A DNA stretch of 64,000 bases from Alcanivorax sp. GTDB taxonomy: Bacteria; Pseudomonadota; Gammaproteobacteria; Pseudomonadales; Alcanivoracaceae. The DNA is taken from the NCBI GenBank assembly GCA_022565695.1, contig JAIUME010000001.1, positions 124,001-188,000 of the forward strand, written 5' to 3'. Below the pieces are notes generated by a model. It saw only the letters and a list, made by a program, of their open reading frames with translations. It was not told the origin of the DNA and ran no database searches. Positions 26,479 to 35,168 of this stretch are shown here, piece after piece. Position 1 is the first letter of the stretch, and every line of letters begins with the position of its first letter. A program made the translations under genes and the position numbers.

Positions 26479-29118
26479 TCAGGCCCTCAGTTGTTCCGGC
26501 TCCGCGGTGTCAGCAAAGACAGCGCTGAGGCCGCCTGTGTCGTTGACTTCCAGCGTCAGCAGATCCGGCATGTCGTCGTCGGCCATATAGGTCAGCAGCT
26601 GCTGGGCCAGGCCCGGCATCAGTTGTTGTTCGATGACCGCCTCCACCTGGCGAGCACCGCTTTCTGCCACCTGGCACTGGGCCGCCAGTTGTCGTATCAC
26701 CGCTTCGTCCACGCGGAACGTCAGGCCGTGGGCGTCGTGCAGGCGCTGGGCGACGGCGTCCAGGCGCAGGGCGACCACTGTGTCCAGGGTGTCGCTGTCC
26801 AGTGGGCGGTAGGGAATGACCTGCATGCGCGCGAGGAGCGCGGCGGCAAAATGCTGGCGCAGGTCTGGTTCTATGGCGTCGGCCAGTGCCGCGTCGGTCG
26901 GGGGTTGCCAGGCATCATCTTCGGGCTGCGCGGATTCGTCTGTGTCTGGCTCCGGCGGCAGGGCAAGACGTTGCAGGGTGTCGCTGCCGAGATTCGACGT
27001 CATCAGGATCACGGTATTGCAGAAGTCGATTTCGCGCCCTTCGCCGTCGCGCAGGATGCCGCGATCGAATACCTGGTAGAACAGGTTCATCACGTCCGGA
27101 TGGGCTTTCTCCACTTCGTCCAGCAGTACGACGGAGTAGGGCCGCTGGCGCACGGCTTCGGTCAGCACGCCGCCCTCGCCGTAGCCGACATAGCCCGGGG
27201 GGCTGCCTTTGAGTTGCGAGGTGGTGTGGGCTTCCTGGTACTCGCTCATGTTGATGCTGACCAGGAAACGCTCGCCACCGAATAATTCATCTGCCAGCGC
27301 ACGGGCGGTTTCGGTCTTGCCGACGCCGCTGGGGCCGGCCAGCAGAAAGACGCCCAGTGGGCCTTCCTGTTTGCGCAGGCCGGCTTTGGCGGCGCGCAGG
27401 GTGCGGGCCATCATGGCCAGTGCGCCGTCCTGCCCCACTACGCGACCGGCCAGGCGTTGCTCCAGTGTGGCCAGTGTCTGCACTTCGTCACGCACCATGC
27501 GGCCCAGTGGGATACCGGTCCAGTCGGCGATCACCGCCGCCACGGTGGCGCCGTTCACTTCCGGATGCACCATGGGTTCGCTGAGTTGCAGGTCGCGCAG
27601 GGCGGCCCGTTTTTCCCGGCTGCCGTCGAGGGCGGCGACCAGGGATTTTTCTTTTTCCCAGCGTTCGCGCGTGGCGGCCATGCGTTGCGTGACGCTGGCC
27701 TGCTCTGCCTGCAGTTGATCGCGCACGCGGTGGTTGGTATCCAGGCCTTGCTCGGCATCCTGCGCGATGGCGGCAAGACGGCGCTCGAAATAGCCCAGCT
27801 GTTCGGCGTCGTGTTCCAGATCCCGGGGTTCGGTGGCCTGGCTCAGGCGGACGCGGGCGGCGGCGGTATCCAGGACATCAATGGCTTTATCGGGTAGCTG
27901 ACGGCCGGTGATATAGCGCTGCGACAGGCGCACTGCTGCCTCAAGTGCTTCGTCAGTGAGCAGCACGCCGTGGTGTCTGGCATAGCTGTCCTTCAGGCCG
28001 CTGAGCATCAGCAGGGCGCGCGCCGCATCGGGCTCGTCCACGGCGATGCGCTGGAAGCGACGGTCCAGTGCTGCATCGCGCTCGAAGTAACGTTTGTATT
28101 CCGACCAGGTGGTGGCGGCGATGGTGCGCATGCCACCGCGCGCCAGGGCGGGCTTGAGCAGGTTGGCGGCATCGTTCTGCCCTGCTTCGCCGCCGGCGCC
28201 GATCAACGTGTGGGCTTCGTCGATAAACAGAATCACCGGCTCGCTGGCATGCTGTATTTCGCTGATCACCTGTTTGAGTCGCCGCTCGAACTCACCTTTG
28301 ACGCTGGCGCCCGCTTGCAGCTGACCGATATCCAGGCCGAGTATGCGCACGCCTTTGAGCGCATCGGGCACGCGCCCTTCTGCGATGCACAGGGCCAGGC
28401 CCTCAACCACGGCGGTCTTGCCCACGCCGGGCTCGCCGACCAGAATCGGATTGTTCTTGCGGCGGCGGCATAGAATGTCGATGGCCATGCGGATTTCATC
28501 GCCACGCCCCATGACCGGGTCCAGCTTGCCGGCACGGGCATCGGCGGTGAAGTCCTGGCAGAACTGCTGCAGGGCCTCTTCGCTGCCCCCGGTGGGCGCC
28601 GCATGCCGGGCGCTGCTCGCTTCCGGTACGTCTTCGGGCTCGCCCTCGACCGAGCCGCGGGTCAAGGCCACATACTGCTCACGGATGCGATCCAGCGAGA
28701 GGGCATCCAGCGCCTCGATGCCCGGCTCGCCGAAGCGCGGCAGCAGCTCCAGCAAGGCGTCCAGCAAGGCGACGCTGCGAATCTTGTCGCCGTCGTAATA
28801 AAGCGTGGTCGCCAGCCAGGCTTGCTCCAGCAACTGCGCCAGACGCGCCGAAAATACCGGGCGATCCGGGTTGGCCGTGCGCAACCGGGCAAGGCGTTGC
28901 ATCTGCTGGTCGAACAGGCCGTCCGCGTCGATATTCGCGCGCGCCAGGACCTGCTGCACATCGTTGCGCAGATCGCTGTCCAGCAGTTTGATCAGCACAT
29001 GCTCGATGCGCACTTCATAGTCGCTGCGTGCAGCGGCCATCACGGCAGCCTTCTCCAGCGCAGCGGCACAGGTGTCGTTCAGCTTCTCAAGCAAGCGGCG
29101 CATGTTTCCGGCCTGCAT
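26479..29118 (-). CDS. clpV: T6SS sheath-recycling ATPase ClpV (TssH)
   Basis: An 879-residue AAA+ unfoldase that disassembles contracted TssB/TssC sheaths. A Clp-N domain occupies residues 1-150, followed by two AAA modules: Walker A GEPGVGKTAVVEGL (about residue 230) and GPSGVGKTETARALADELFG (about residue 595), with sensor and arginine-finger regions intact and a coiled middle domain between. The true start is ATG 29118 (GGGAG eight bases upstream); the upstream open frame overlapping tssG carries no family similarity. It lies 22 nt after tssG. Confidence 0.95.
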   Translation of the reverse strand: MQAGNMRRLLEKLNDTCAAALEKAAVMAAARSDYEVRIEHVLIKLLDSDLRNDVQQVLARANIDADGLFDQQMQRLARLRTANPDRPVFSARLAQLLEQAWLATTLYYDGDKIRSVALLDALLELLPRFGEPGIEALDALSLDRIREQYVALTRGSVEGEPEDVPEASSARHAAPTGGSEEALQQFCQDFTADARAGKLDPVMGRGDEIRMAIDILCRRRKNNPILVGEPGVGKTAVVEGLALCIAEGRVPDALKGVRILGLDIGQLQAGASVKGEFERRLKQVISEIQHASEPVILFIDEAHTLIGAGGEAGQNDAANLLKPALARGGMRTIAATTWSEYKRYFERDAALDRRFQRIAVDEPDAARALLMLSGLKDSYARHHGVLLTDEALEAAVRLSQRYITGRQLPDKAIDVLDTAAARVRLSQATEPRDLEHDAEQLGYFERRLAAIAQDAEQGLDTNHRVRDQLQAEQASVTQRMAATRERWEKEKSLVAALDGSREKRAALRDLQLSEPMVHPEVNGATVAAVIADWTGIPLGRMVRDEVQTLATLEQRLAGRVVGQDGALAMMARTLRAAKAGLRKQEGPLGVFLLAGPSGVGKTETARALADELFGGERFLVSINMSEYQEAHTTSQLKGSPPGYVGYGEGGVLTEAVRQRPYSVVLLDEVEKAHPDVMNLFYQVFDRGILRDGEGREIDFCNTVILMTSNLGSDTLQRLALPPEPDTDESAQPEDDAWQPPTDAALADAIEPDLRQHFAAALLARMQVIPYRPLDSDTLDTVVALRLDAVAQRLHDAHGLTFRVDEAVIRQLAAQCQVAESGARQVEAVIEQQLMPGLAQQLLTYMADDDMPDLLTLEVNDTGGLSAVFADTAEPEQLRA

Positions 29119-29140
29119 CGTCAATCTCCCTTTGTCTGTT

Positions 29141-30175
29141 TTAGGGTGTTGGCACTGTGTCCGTACAGGGTGCGTTGAGGGCAACACGAACCAGGTATTC
29201 GTCATCCAGTCTTTCGCCCAGCCACACCGACCAGCCGAGATGCAGCTCGCCCTTGCCAAGCCCGGCGGCGGCATTGCGCTGGCAGGAAGGCCGCACACGA
29301 ATGTGCAATTCGCTTTCCACCTGCGCTGGCAGGTATTCCCCCACCAGAGCTTGCAGACGTGCGTGCTGGCGGTGTCCTGGCAACAGGTTGCGGGCCTGTT
29401 CCGCATCGACGGGCCCAAGCCTGATGGCCACCGCACCGCTGGCCATCCAGGCGCGGCCGCCGAGCACGGTATTGTCACCGAGGCGCGTGGTCTGGCCGCC
29501 CAGGGTGCAGCCTTCACCCAGCTGCGCCCAGGTCGGGCGGCCGTCTTCCACTTCCACTGGTGTGCCGCCGGTTCTGTCGTGCGTCGTGTCGCTGATCATC
29601 GGGTCGTGAACTGCATCGTTCACTGCATCATTCATATAGTCCTGCAGCAGTGCCCGCAATCCGGCCGCGGTGCGCACGCGGCCGGCAGGAAATCGGCGGC
29701 GCTCCTGCGTCAGCAATATCTGCCCCGACAGCGCGCTGGCGGTGCCGGAAAACGCAGCCGGCAATCTGCCCGCCGCCGGACGGCTGATCTGCAATGCTCT
29801 GTACAACAGCACGTAGAAGCGCTGGTTGAAGACATCCAGAAAATCGCGCATGCGCGCTGCGTCATCGTCTTCAGCGGTGGTACGGTCCAGCAGGTAATGG
29901 GGCACCGGCGCGTCTACGCCATACAAGCCCATAAAATTCAGCAGCAACGTCAGGCCTGTGGTGCTGCGCCGGCAGTCGCGAATGTCCGCTGCCGGGAACA
30001 CCAGGTCTTCACTGGGCTGCAGGCGCACACGCTGATCCAGGCCTTGACCAAACGCCAGGTCATCAACGTCGCTCGCCTCCAGCAACTCCATGGCCTGGAC
30101 GAAATCGAATTGCTGTGGCTCACGCAGCAGCTGGCCGATCAGATCGGCGCCGCGCAACCCGGCCGTGGTTCCCAT
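29141..30175 (-). CDS. tssG: T6SS baseplate component TssG
   Basis: A 344-residue baseplate wedge protein. Family segments are FDFVQAMELLE near residue 24, a central FMGLYGVDAPVPHYLLD, FLDVFNQRFYVLLYRALQ (about 115-132) and the C-terminal RNLLPGHRQHARLQALVGEY. TssG bundles with two TssF subunits and TssE. It overlaps tssF by 37 nt, so translation is coupled. ATG at 30175. Confidence 0.93.
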   Translation of the reverse strand: MGTTAGLRGADLIGQLLREPQQFDFVQAMELLEASDVDDLAFGQGLDQRVRLQPSEDLVFPAADIRDCRRSTTGLTLLLNFMGLYGVDAPVPHYLLDRTTAEDDDAARMRDFLDVFNQRFYVLLYRALQISRPAAGRLPAAFSGTASALSGQILLTQERRRFPAGRVRTAAGLRALLQDYMNDAVNDAVHDPMISDTTHDRTGGTPVEVEDGRPTWAQLGEGCTLGGQTTRLGDNTVLGGRAWMASGAVAIRLGPVDAEQARNLLPGHRQHARLQALVGEYLPAQVESELHIRVRPSCQRNAAAGLGKGELHLGWSVWLGERLDDEYLVRVALNAPCTDTVPTP

Positions 30176-31887
30176 ATGAATTCCCTCTGGCCGGGCTGGG
30201 CAATAACACGCAGCTCGACACTTTCATTGATCGCGGCGCTGAGGCTCAGCAACCGATGCAGGACATAACCAAACAGATAGATATCGCCGTGGGACAGAAA
30301 ATCCTGCTCACTCAGGTGCACGGTGATGGCAAGCCCTCGGTACAGCATGCCGCGCAGCATGCGGGTCACCGGCTCGGTCACGACTTCCTGCACGGCCTGG
30401 CGGCGTCGGCGATGCTCTTCGCGGCCGGTCCAGTCCAGCAATCCAAGCAAGGTACGCAGGCCTTCTCTGGATGCCAGCCCACCCACAGGCAGCTGCATCA
30501 GCGCCTGCAATTGCCAGCGATAGGTCGTGTTCGGCGGGCAAGGCAGGTAGCTGGTCGGGCGGGTGATATTGGTGACGGTGATGCCGGAGGGTATGCCGTC
30601 TCCCGGTGCGGTAATCTGGTTTTCGGCAAGATAACGCCGGGGCAGATAACCGTCGCTCACCGTCACCCGTGCAGACAATGTCTGCGGGTCGATCAATGCC
30701 GGGCCAGACAGGCTGATGAACGGCTGCGGCGTCGCCAATCCCAGGTCACGATGGGTCAGGCGGTAGCAATGCTCGCCGTTCTCCAGATCCATCGCCTGGT
30801 AGAACGGACGGAAGCGGCGGACGCGCGCGCTTTTCTGTTCGCGCCCCAGCAGCTCTTCGATATGGTGCAGCACGACGGTGTCCGGGCGCTGCTTGTCGGG
30901 CAGGAAACGATACTCCGCCCGGCGCTGGTCCACCTCCAGCGGGTCGGCATCCATGCTGTACAGGTTTCTGGCCGGCACACAGTTCAGACGCAGATTCTCG
31001 GCCTTCAACTGATGTTCGACCGGCAACCGCAGTGCCATGGGAATAACAATGCGCAGGCGGCTGCATTTATCCGGCACACGCCATGCCTGTGGCGAGGCAC
31101 CCTGCATCGGTCCGCCCAGGCGTACAAAGAGAAACCGGTCACGCCAGGAGAAATAGTCCTGCAGCAAATCAAATCCGGGGTTGCCGCGATGGTGCGGCAG
31201 TGCATCGGTTTCGCCGCGCGGGCTGTCCAGGCCAGGCGCGCTCAGCGCGCTGCCCGGCAATGTCGCGAAGGGGTCGGTGCTGCTGTCGGCATACAGTTGT
31301 ATCTCACCCGGCTTTTCCGTCAGCCCCTGAAACAGGGCCAGCGCCAGGGCATGGTCCGCATGCAGAAAGAAATCCAGTTGCGTCAGTGCCAGCGCCGCGA
31401 TGTCACCGCCGCCAACATGGTCGATGGTGATGCTCAGGGTGGTGCCACCGTCAGCCGTTTCACGGGCCGTCACCGCCTTCACCGCCAGAGGTTGCACCTG
31501 GGCCGTCATCAATGTGGAAAACTGACAGCTCTGCCGGTCATCGCCCACTCGCGCACTGCTGACGCGGCTACCCGCCGCAACGGTCTTGCTCTGCTGGGCA
31601 TGGGTGTCCGGTGTAAAGGCCAGCAGCGTACCGCTGGGGCTGCCGCGCAACTGCCCCGGGCAAAGCTGCTCCAGCAGCTGCTCGCTGACCGCGACTTCGC
31701 TGTCATCGATGCGGGCGCGAATCTGCGCCGCCATGAACGCCATGCCTTCCAGCAAGCGCTCGACGTAAGGGTCCCGGTCCCGTACTTCCGTCAAGTTCAG
31801 CATGCGGGCCTGTTCCGGGTGGGCCCGGGCGAAATCGGCGGCCGCATCCTGCAGCAGCCGCATTTCGGCTTCAAAATACTCGCGCAT
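30139..31887 (-). CDS. tssF: T6SS baseplate component TssF
   Basis: A 582-residue wedge protein. The start MREYFEAEMRLLQDAAADFA is the canonical TssF opening, followed by DPYVERLLEGMAFMAAQIRA and EQLLEQLCPGQL. The ATG at 31887 (GGGAGTG upstream) is preferred over the longer frame, which runs into tssE. It overlaps both neighbours (tssE by 17 nt, tssG by 37 nt). Confidence 0.93.
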   Translation of the reverse strand: MREYFEAEMRLLQDAAADFARAHPEQARMLNLTEVRDRDPYVERLLEGMAFMAAQIRARIDDSEVAVSEQLLEQLCPGQLRGSPSGTLLAFTPDTHAQQSKTVAAGSRVSSARVGDDRQSCQFSTLMTAQVQPLAVKAVTARETADGGTTLSITIDHVGGGDIAALALTQLDFFLHADHALALALFQGLTEKPGEIQLYADSSTDPFATLPGSALSAPGLDSPRGETDALPHHRGNPGFDLLQDYFSWRDRFLFVRLGGPMQGASPQAWRVPDKCSRLRIVIPMALRLPVEHQLKAENLRLNCVPARNLYSMDADPLEVDQRRAEYRFLPDKQRPDTVVLHHIEELLGREQKSARVRRFRPFYQAMDLENGEHCYRLTHRDLGLATPQPFISLSGPALIDPQTLSARVTVSDGYLPRRYLAENQITAPGDGIPSGITVTNITRPTSYLPCPPNTTYRWQLQALMQLPVGGLASREGLRTLLGLLDWTGREEHRRRRQAVQEVVTEPVTRMLRGMLYRGLAITVHLSEQDFLSHGDIYLFGYVLHRLLSLSAAINESVELRVIAQPGQREFIWEPRPGCAAPI

Positions 31888-32299
31888 TGGCCACTCCCGG
31901 GCGAATGTCGGCACCGCCGTCGCTTTGCAGGAAGGTTCTGAATCGGGCCAGACCGCCATCCTCCACAACGCCAGTGACTTCAAGCTGCACCACGCAGTCC
32001 CGGCTTTCCGAGGCACGCGCGGTCACCTGCACATGTTGCAGGCGTGGTTCAAAACGAACGATCGCCTCGCGCACCAGGCGCGTCAGCGTATCGATAGAGT
32101 AAGGCAGGCCGTCATACAGACTGGGCAGATCCGGCAGCCCGTGTTCCGGCAGATGTGCCAGCACATTGTTGCGTGCGTTCAGCAAGCGATGCAGATGATC
32201 ATGAATGCTGCGCAGCCGGGCGTCCCGCCCTTCCACGGTAGCGACCGGTGTGCCGTCGCTGTAGCGTCCATGTAGCACTTCAAACAAGGCTGCTGACAT
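31871..32299 (-). CDS. tssE: T6SS baseplate component TssE (gp25-like)
   Basis: A 142-residue gp25/lysozyme-like baseplate protein. DARLRSIHDHLHRLLNARNN and the NVLAHLPEHGLPDLPSLYDG segment are diagnostic, and the TRLVREAIVRFEPRLQHVQV block closes the conserved core. The start at ATG 32299 (MSAALFEVLHGRYSDG) is preferred. A start at 32317 adds six residues. It lies 66 nt after hcp and overlaps tssF. Confidence 0.9.
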   Translation of the reverse strand: MSAALFEVLHGRYSDGTPVATVEGRDARLRSIHDHLHRLLNARNNVLAHLPEHGLPDLPSLYDGLPYSIDTLTRLVREAIVRFEPRLQHVQVTARASESRDCVVQLEVTGVVEDGGLARFRTFLQSDGGADIRPGVANARVF

Positions 32300-32365
32300 A
32301 ACCGTCACTCTGTGCATGCAATGCAGGAAAAAGAAGGGGCGAAGCGGGCTTCGCCCCGGCTGGCG

Positions 32366-32851
32366 CTATCGACCCTCGGTCCAGGAGTCCGAGAATTCGA
32401 TATTGCCGTCGACATATGTCCAGGTCACACCGGCATAACGGGCAGACACCTGCTCGAGATGCGGATAGCTTTCCTTGTCGACATCCTTGACGTTATGCAT
32501 CACGGGCTTGACGGAAGTGATTTTTACGTCCTTCAGGGTGTGGCGGAAATATTCCTTCTCCGTGCCGGTATCGTCGATGCGGTACCAGCGCAGAACCAGC
32601 TCCTTCAGGGTCTGGCCATTGCTGCACGCCTTGTACAGGTAGGGCGAAGCACTGTCGAACGCCTTGGTAAAGACGAACGGCTCGTGCTTGCGCGTACCGG
32701 TCAGCGCACCTGTGTCCCCATCCGTCGGGATACGCAGCTGGTGGTCAAAGTGCAGCACTTCGATGCTGCCTTCACGATCAGCAATGGATACCGAACCCTC
32801 GACATCATTACCCTGATCGTCCTTGATCCACATATAGGCGGGAATCGCCAT
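32366..32851 (-). CDS. hcp: T6SS tube protein Hcp (TssD)
   Basis: A 161-residue hexameric tube protein, secreted and used as a conduit for cargo. The sequence AIPAYMWIKDDQGNDVEGSV and GTRKHEPFVFTKAFDSASPY place it in the Hcp group typified by Vibrio cholerae and Pseudomonas H2-type systems. AACAGGAGG precedes the ATG at 32851, the strongest ribosome site in the cluster, in line with the high protein amounts needed. A 150-nt leader with several hairpins separates it from tssC. Confidence 0.95.
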   Translation of the reverse strand: MAIPAYMWIKDDQGNDVEGSVSIADREGSIEVLHFDHQLRIPTDGDTGALTGTRKHEPFVFTKAFDSASPYLYKACSNGQTLKELVLRWYRIDDTGTEKEYFRHTLKDVKITSVKPVMHNVKDVDKESYPHLEQVSARYAGVTWTYVDGNIEFSDSWTEGR

Positions 32852-32930
32852 AAGAACCTCCTGTTGAGTTTGTAAGTTAAATTCAGATGCCGGCCAGTTG
32901 CGCCGACATCTCACACCCTCCCCCCAAGTG

Positions 32931-33000
32931 CCCGGCACCATAAGCCGGGGCGACGGGCAAAGCGGATGTGACCGTCACGGACCAGCCGGCAGTTGCCGGC
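32931..33000 (-). other. Hairpin-rich leader between tssC and hcp
   Basis: The 150-nt gap between tssC and hcp is the largest within the T6SS block. It carries CCCGGC-N7-GCCGGG (32931-32949) and GCCGG-N6-CCGGC (32985-33000), the latter just after the tssC stop codon. They may be a partial terminator or an RNA-processing point that sets hcp apart. No clear promoter was found. Confidence 0.45.
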
Positions 33001-33001
33001 A

Positions 33002-34543
33002 TCAGCCCTCTTTGCCCGCAGGCAACTGGGACACCAGCGACAACCGCACATCGACACCTTCGATCTGGAAGTGCGGCATCACGGCCATGTCGACACGGTA
33101 GTAACCCGGATTTTCCGGAATGTCGTGCACCTTCACATAGCCATCCTGCAGCGGATAGTTGGCGACCAGTTCCGGATCCGGGTTGTTCATCTTGGTGACC
33201 AGGCCCTGCAGCCAGTCGTTCAGTTCGTTTTCCAGTTCCTGGCGGCCCTTGCTGGCGCCGATGTTTTCCCGCTGCAGCACCTTGAGATAGTGCGCGAGGC
33301 GGGAAACCAGGAAGATATAGGGCAGCCGCGTATTGATGCGGGCGTTGGCAGTGGCCTCGGCGGTGTTGTATTCGGCTGCTTTCTGTACCGAATTGGCGGA
33401 GAAGAAGCAGGCGTAGTCGCTGTTCTTGTAGAAGCTCAGCGGAATGAAGCCTTCGTCTGCGAATTCCAGTTCCTTGGTTTCGGAAATCAGGATTTCGGTC
33501 GGGATCTTCGCCTGGGTGCCGCGGCCCACGTCATAATGGTGCAGCGGCAGATTCTCCAGCTTGCCGCCCGCTTCCGGGCCGCGAATGTTCACGGTCCAGC
33601 CATACTGCTTGAAGCTGCGGGACATGTTTGAGGCAAACGCAAAGGTGGCATTCCCCCACAGATACTTCTCGTGATCCGGGCCAGTCACATTCTCTTCGTA
33701 ATTGAACAGGCGCACCGGATTGCTTTCGCCGTAGGGCAAGCGCAGCAGGAAGCGCGGCATGACCAGACCGACATAGCGGGAGTCCTCGCTCTCGCGGAAA
33801 CTGCGCCAGCGGGTGTATTCCGCTTTTTCCAGATAGCTGCCCACGTCCTGGATCTTCGGCACTTCTTCGATGGAGTCCTTGCCAAAGAACTTGCTGCCGG
33901 CACTGCCCAGGAACGGACAATGGGACGCCGCAGCCACGCGGGAAATTTCCGTCAGCAACGAGATATCAGGCGCCGAGCAATCAAACTCGAAGTTGGAGAT
34001 CACGGCAGACATGGGCTCGCCACCCGGTGTGTCGTACTCCTGAATGTACAGATGATTGAACAACCCGGACTGGGTGACATCCGGCACGTCCTCGAAGTCT
34101 TCCACCAGATCGTCTTTGCTGGCGTCCAGCAGCTCGACACGGATGTTGGCTTTCGGGTCGCAGCGATCCACCAGAAACTTGAGCGACGTCCATGCAGATT
34201 CGACTTTCTGGAATTCGGCATGGTGCATGACCGCATCCAGCTGCCGGCTGATGGCGCTGTCGATGCGGGCGATGTACTGATCCAGCAATGTCTTGTCGAT
34301 GCGATCAAAGGTCTCGCTGCGACTGGCCAGATCAAGAAACACCTGCAACGCAGCAGTCAGGCGCTGCTCCAGCGGCACCTCCGCCAGGTTGGCGCTCTGG
34401 TGGAAGCTGCTCAGGGCGACTTTTTCGCCCACGGGATTGATGTCGACCATGTTGCAAAGACGTTCATAGATACTGCCCAGCGCTTCCCCTTCGGATGCTT
34501 CGGCGGTACCGGCCTGTTTCTGTACTTGCTGCGTTGCCATCAT
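33002..34543 (-). CDS. tssC: T6SS sheath large subunit TssC (VipB)
   Basis: A 513-residue sheath subunit. Conserved blocks: AVISNFEFDCSAPDISLLTE, ASHCPFLGSAGSKFFGKDSI, the RYVGLVMPRFLLRLPYGES segment, and YLWGNATFAFASNMSRSFKQ. Polymerises with TssB into the contractile sheath around Hcp. Two adjacent ATG codons open the frame (34543 and 34540). It follows tssB by 57 nt. Confidence 0.96.
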   Translation of the reverse strand: MMATQQVQKQAGTAEASEGEALGSIYERLCNMVDINPVGEKVALSSFHQSANLAEVPLEQRLTAALQVFLDLASRSETFDRIDKTLLDQYIARIDSAISRQLDAVMHHAEFQKVESAWTSLKFLVDRCDPKANIRVELLDASKDDLVEDFEDVPDVTQSGLFNHLYIQEYDTPGGEPMSAVISNFEFDCSAPDISLLTEISRVAAASHCPFLGSAGSKFFGKDSIEEVPKIQDVGSYLEKAEYTRWRSFRESEDSRYVGLVMPRFLLRLPYGESNPVRLFNYEENVTGPDHEKYLWGNATFAFASNMSRSFKQYGWTVNIRGPEAGGKLENLPLHHYDVGRGTQAKIPTEILISETKELEFADEGFIPLSFYKNSDYACFFSANSVQKAAEYNTAEATANARINTRLPYIFLVSRLAHYLKVLQRENIGASKGRQELENELNDWLQGLVTKMNNPDPELVANYPLQDGYVKVHDIPENPGYYRVDMAVMPHFQIEGVDVRLSLVSQLPAGKEG

Positions 34544-34600
34544 CTGTCTCCTTGCTCAGTCCTCGGCACCCGGGCCGGAACACTGATTCTGATCAATCCG

Positions 34601-35128
34601 TCAGGCGTCATCGCCCGCGCTTTTGTCTGCTTCGTCGTCCAGCGGCACCAGCTGCTTGAGCTCGCCCATCAGCTCTTCCAGCTCTGGTTTGGTCTTGACG
34701 ATCCGCTCCAGCTCACGACGGAACTTGCTGTTATCCAGCAGGTTGGATTTCAGATCCTTGAGCAGACTGCGCATGGCAAGCATGTCATTGAGCTGCGGGA
34801 TGCGCTGGGCCACCTGCTCGGGCTTGAACGATGCAAAGCTGTCGAACTCGAGATCGACCTGAATATCAGAGCCGTCGTCCCGCAGCTTGTTCTCCACCGT
34901 GTAACGCACGCGGGGGGCGATATCCTTGAGCACGTCATTGACGTTGTTGCGATCAATGCGAATACGCTCGCGCTCGGCAATGCGTCCTTCTGTCTGGCCG
35001 TTGCTGTAGTCACCCATGACCAGCAGTTTCAGCGGCAGCTCCAGCTTCTTCTTGGCGCCGCCGGTTTCAAGGTCCAGGGTGATATTCACCCGTGCCCGGG
35101 GCAGTTCGTTCTGAAAACTCTTTGACAT
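34601..35128 (-). CDS. tssB: T6SS sheath small subunit TssB (VipA)
   Basis: A 175-residue sheath subunit. LPLKLLVMGDYSNGQTEGRI near residue 30 and the N-terminal NELPRARVNITLDLETGGAK are family hallmarks, and a Glu/Asp-rich C-terminal tail follows. It contains the helix that pairs with TssC and ClpV. ATGAGGTGAG precedes the start at 35128. It is followed by tssC. Confidence 0.95.
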   Translation of the reverse strand: MSKSFQNELPRARVNITLDLETGGAKKKLELPLKLLVMGDYSNGQTEGRIAERERIRIDRNNVNDVLKDIAPRVRYTVENKLRDDGSDIQVDLEFDSFASFKPEQVAQRIPQLNDMLAMRSLLKDLKSNLLDNSKFRRELERIVKTKPELEELMGELKQLVPLDDEADKSAGDDA

Positions 35129-35168
35129 GACTCACCTCATCTCTTGATTGAGTGCTGATCCTGGTTTG

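Noticed and set aside
29119-29517. A long N-terminal extension of the ClpV frame
   Set aside because: The 133 extra codons overlap tssG in another frame, show no ClpV pattern, and ATG 29118 has a good ribosome site and the normal ClpV N-terminus.
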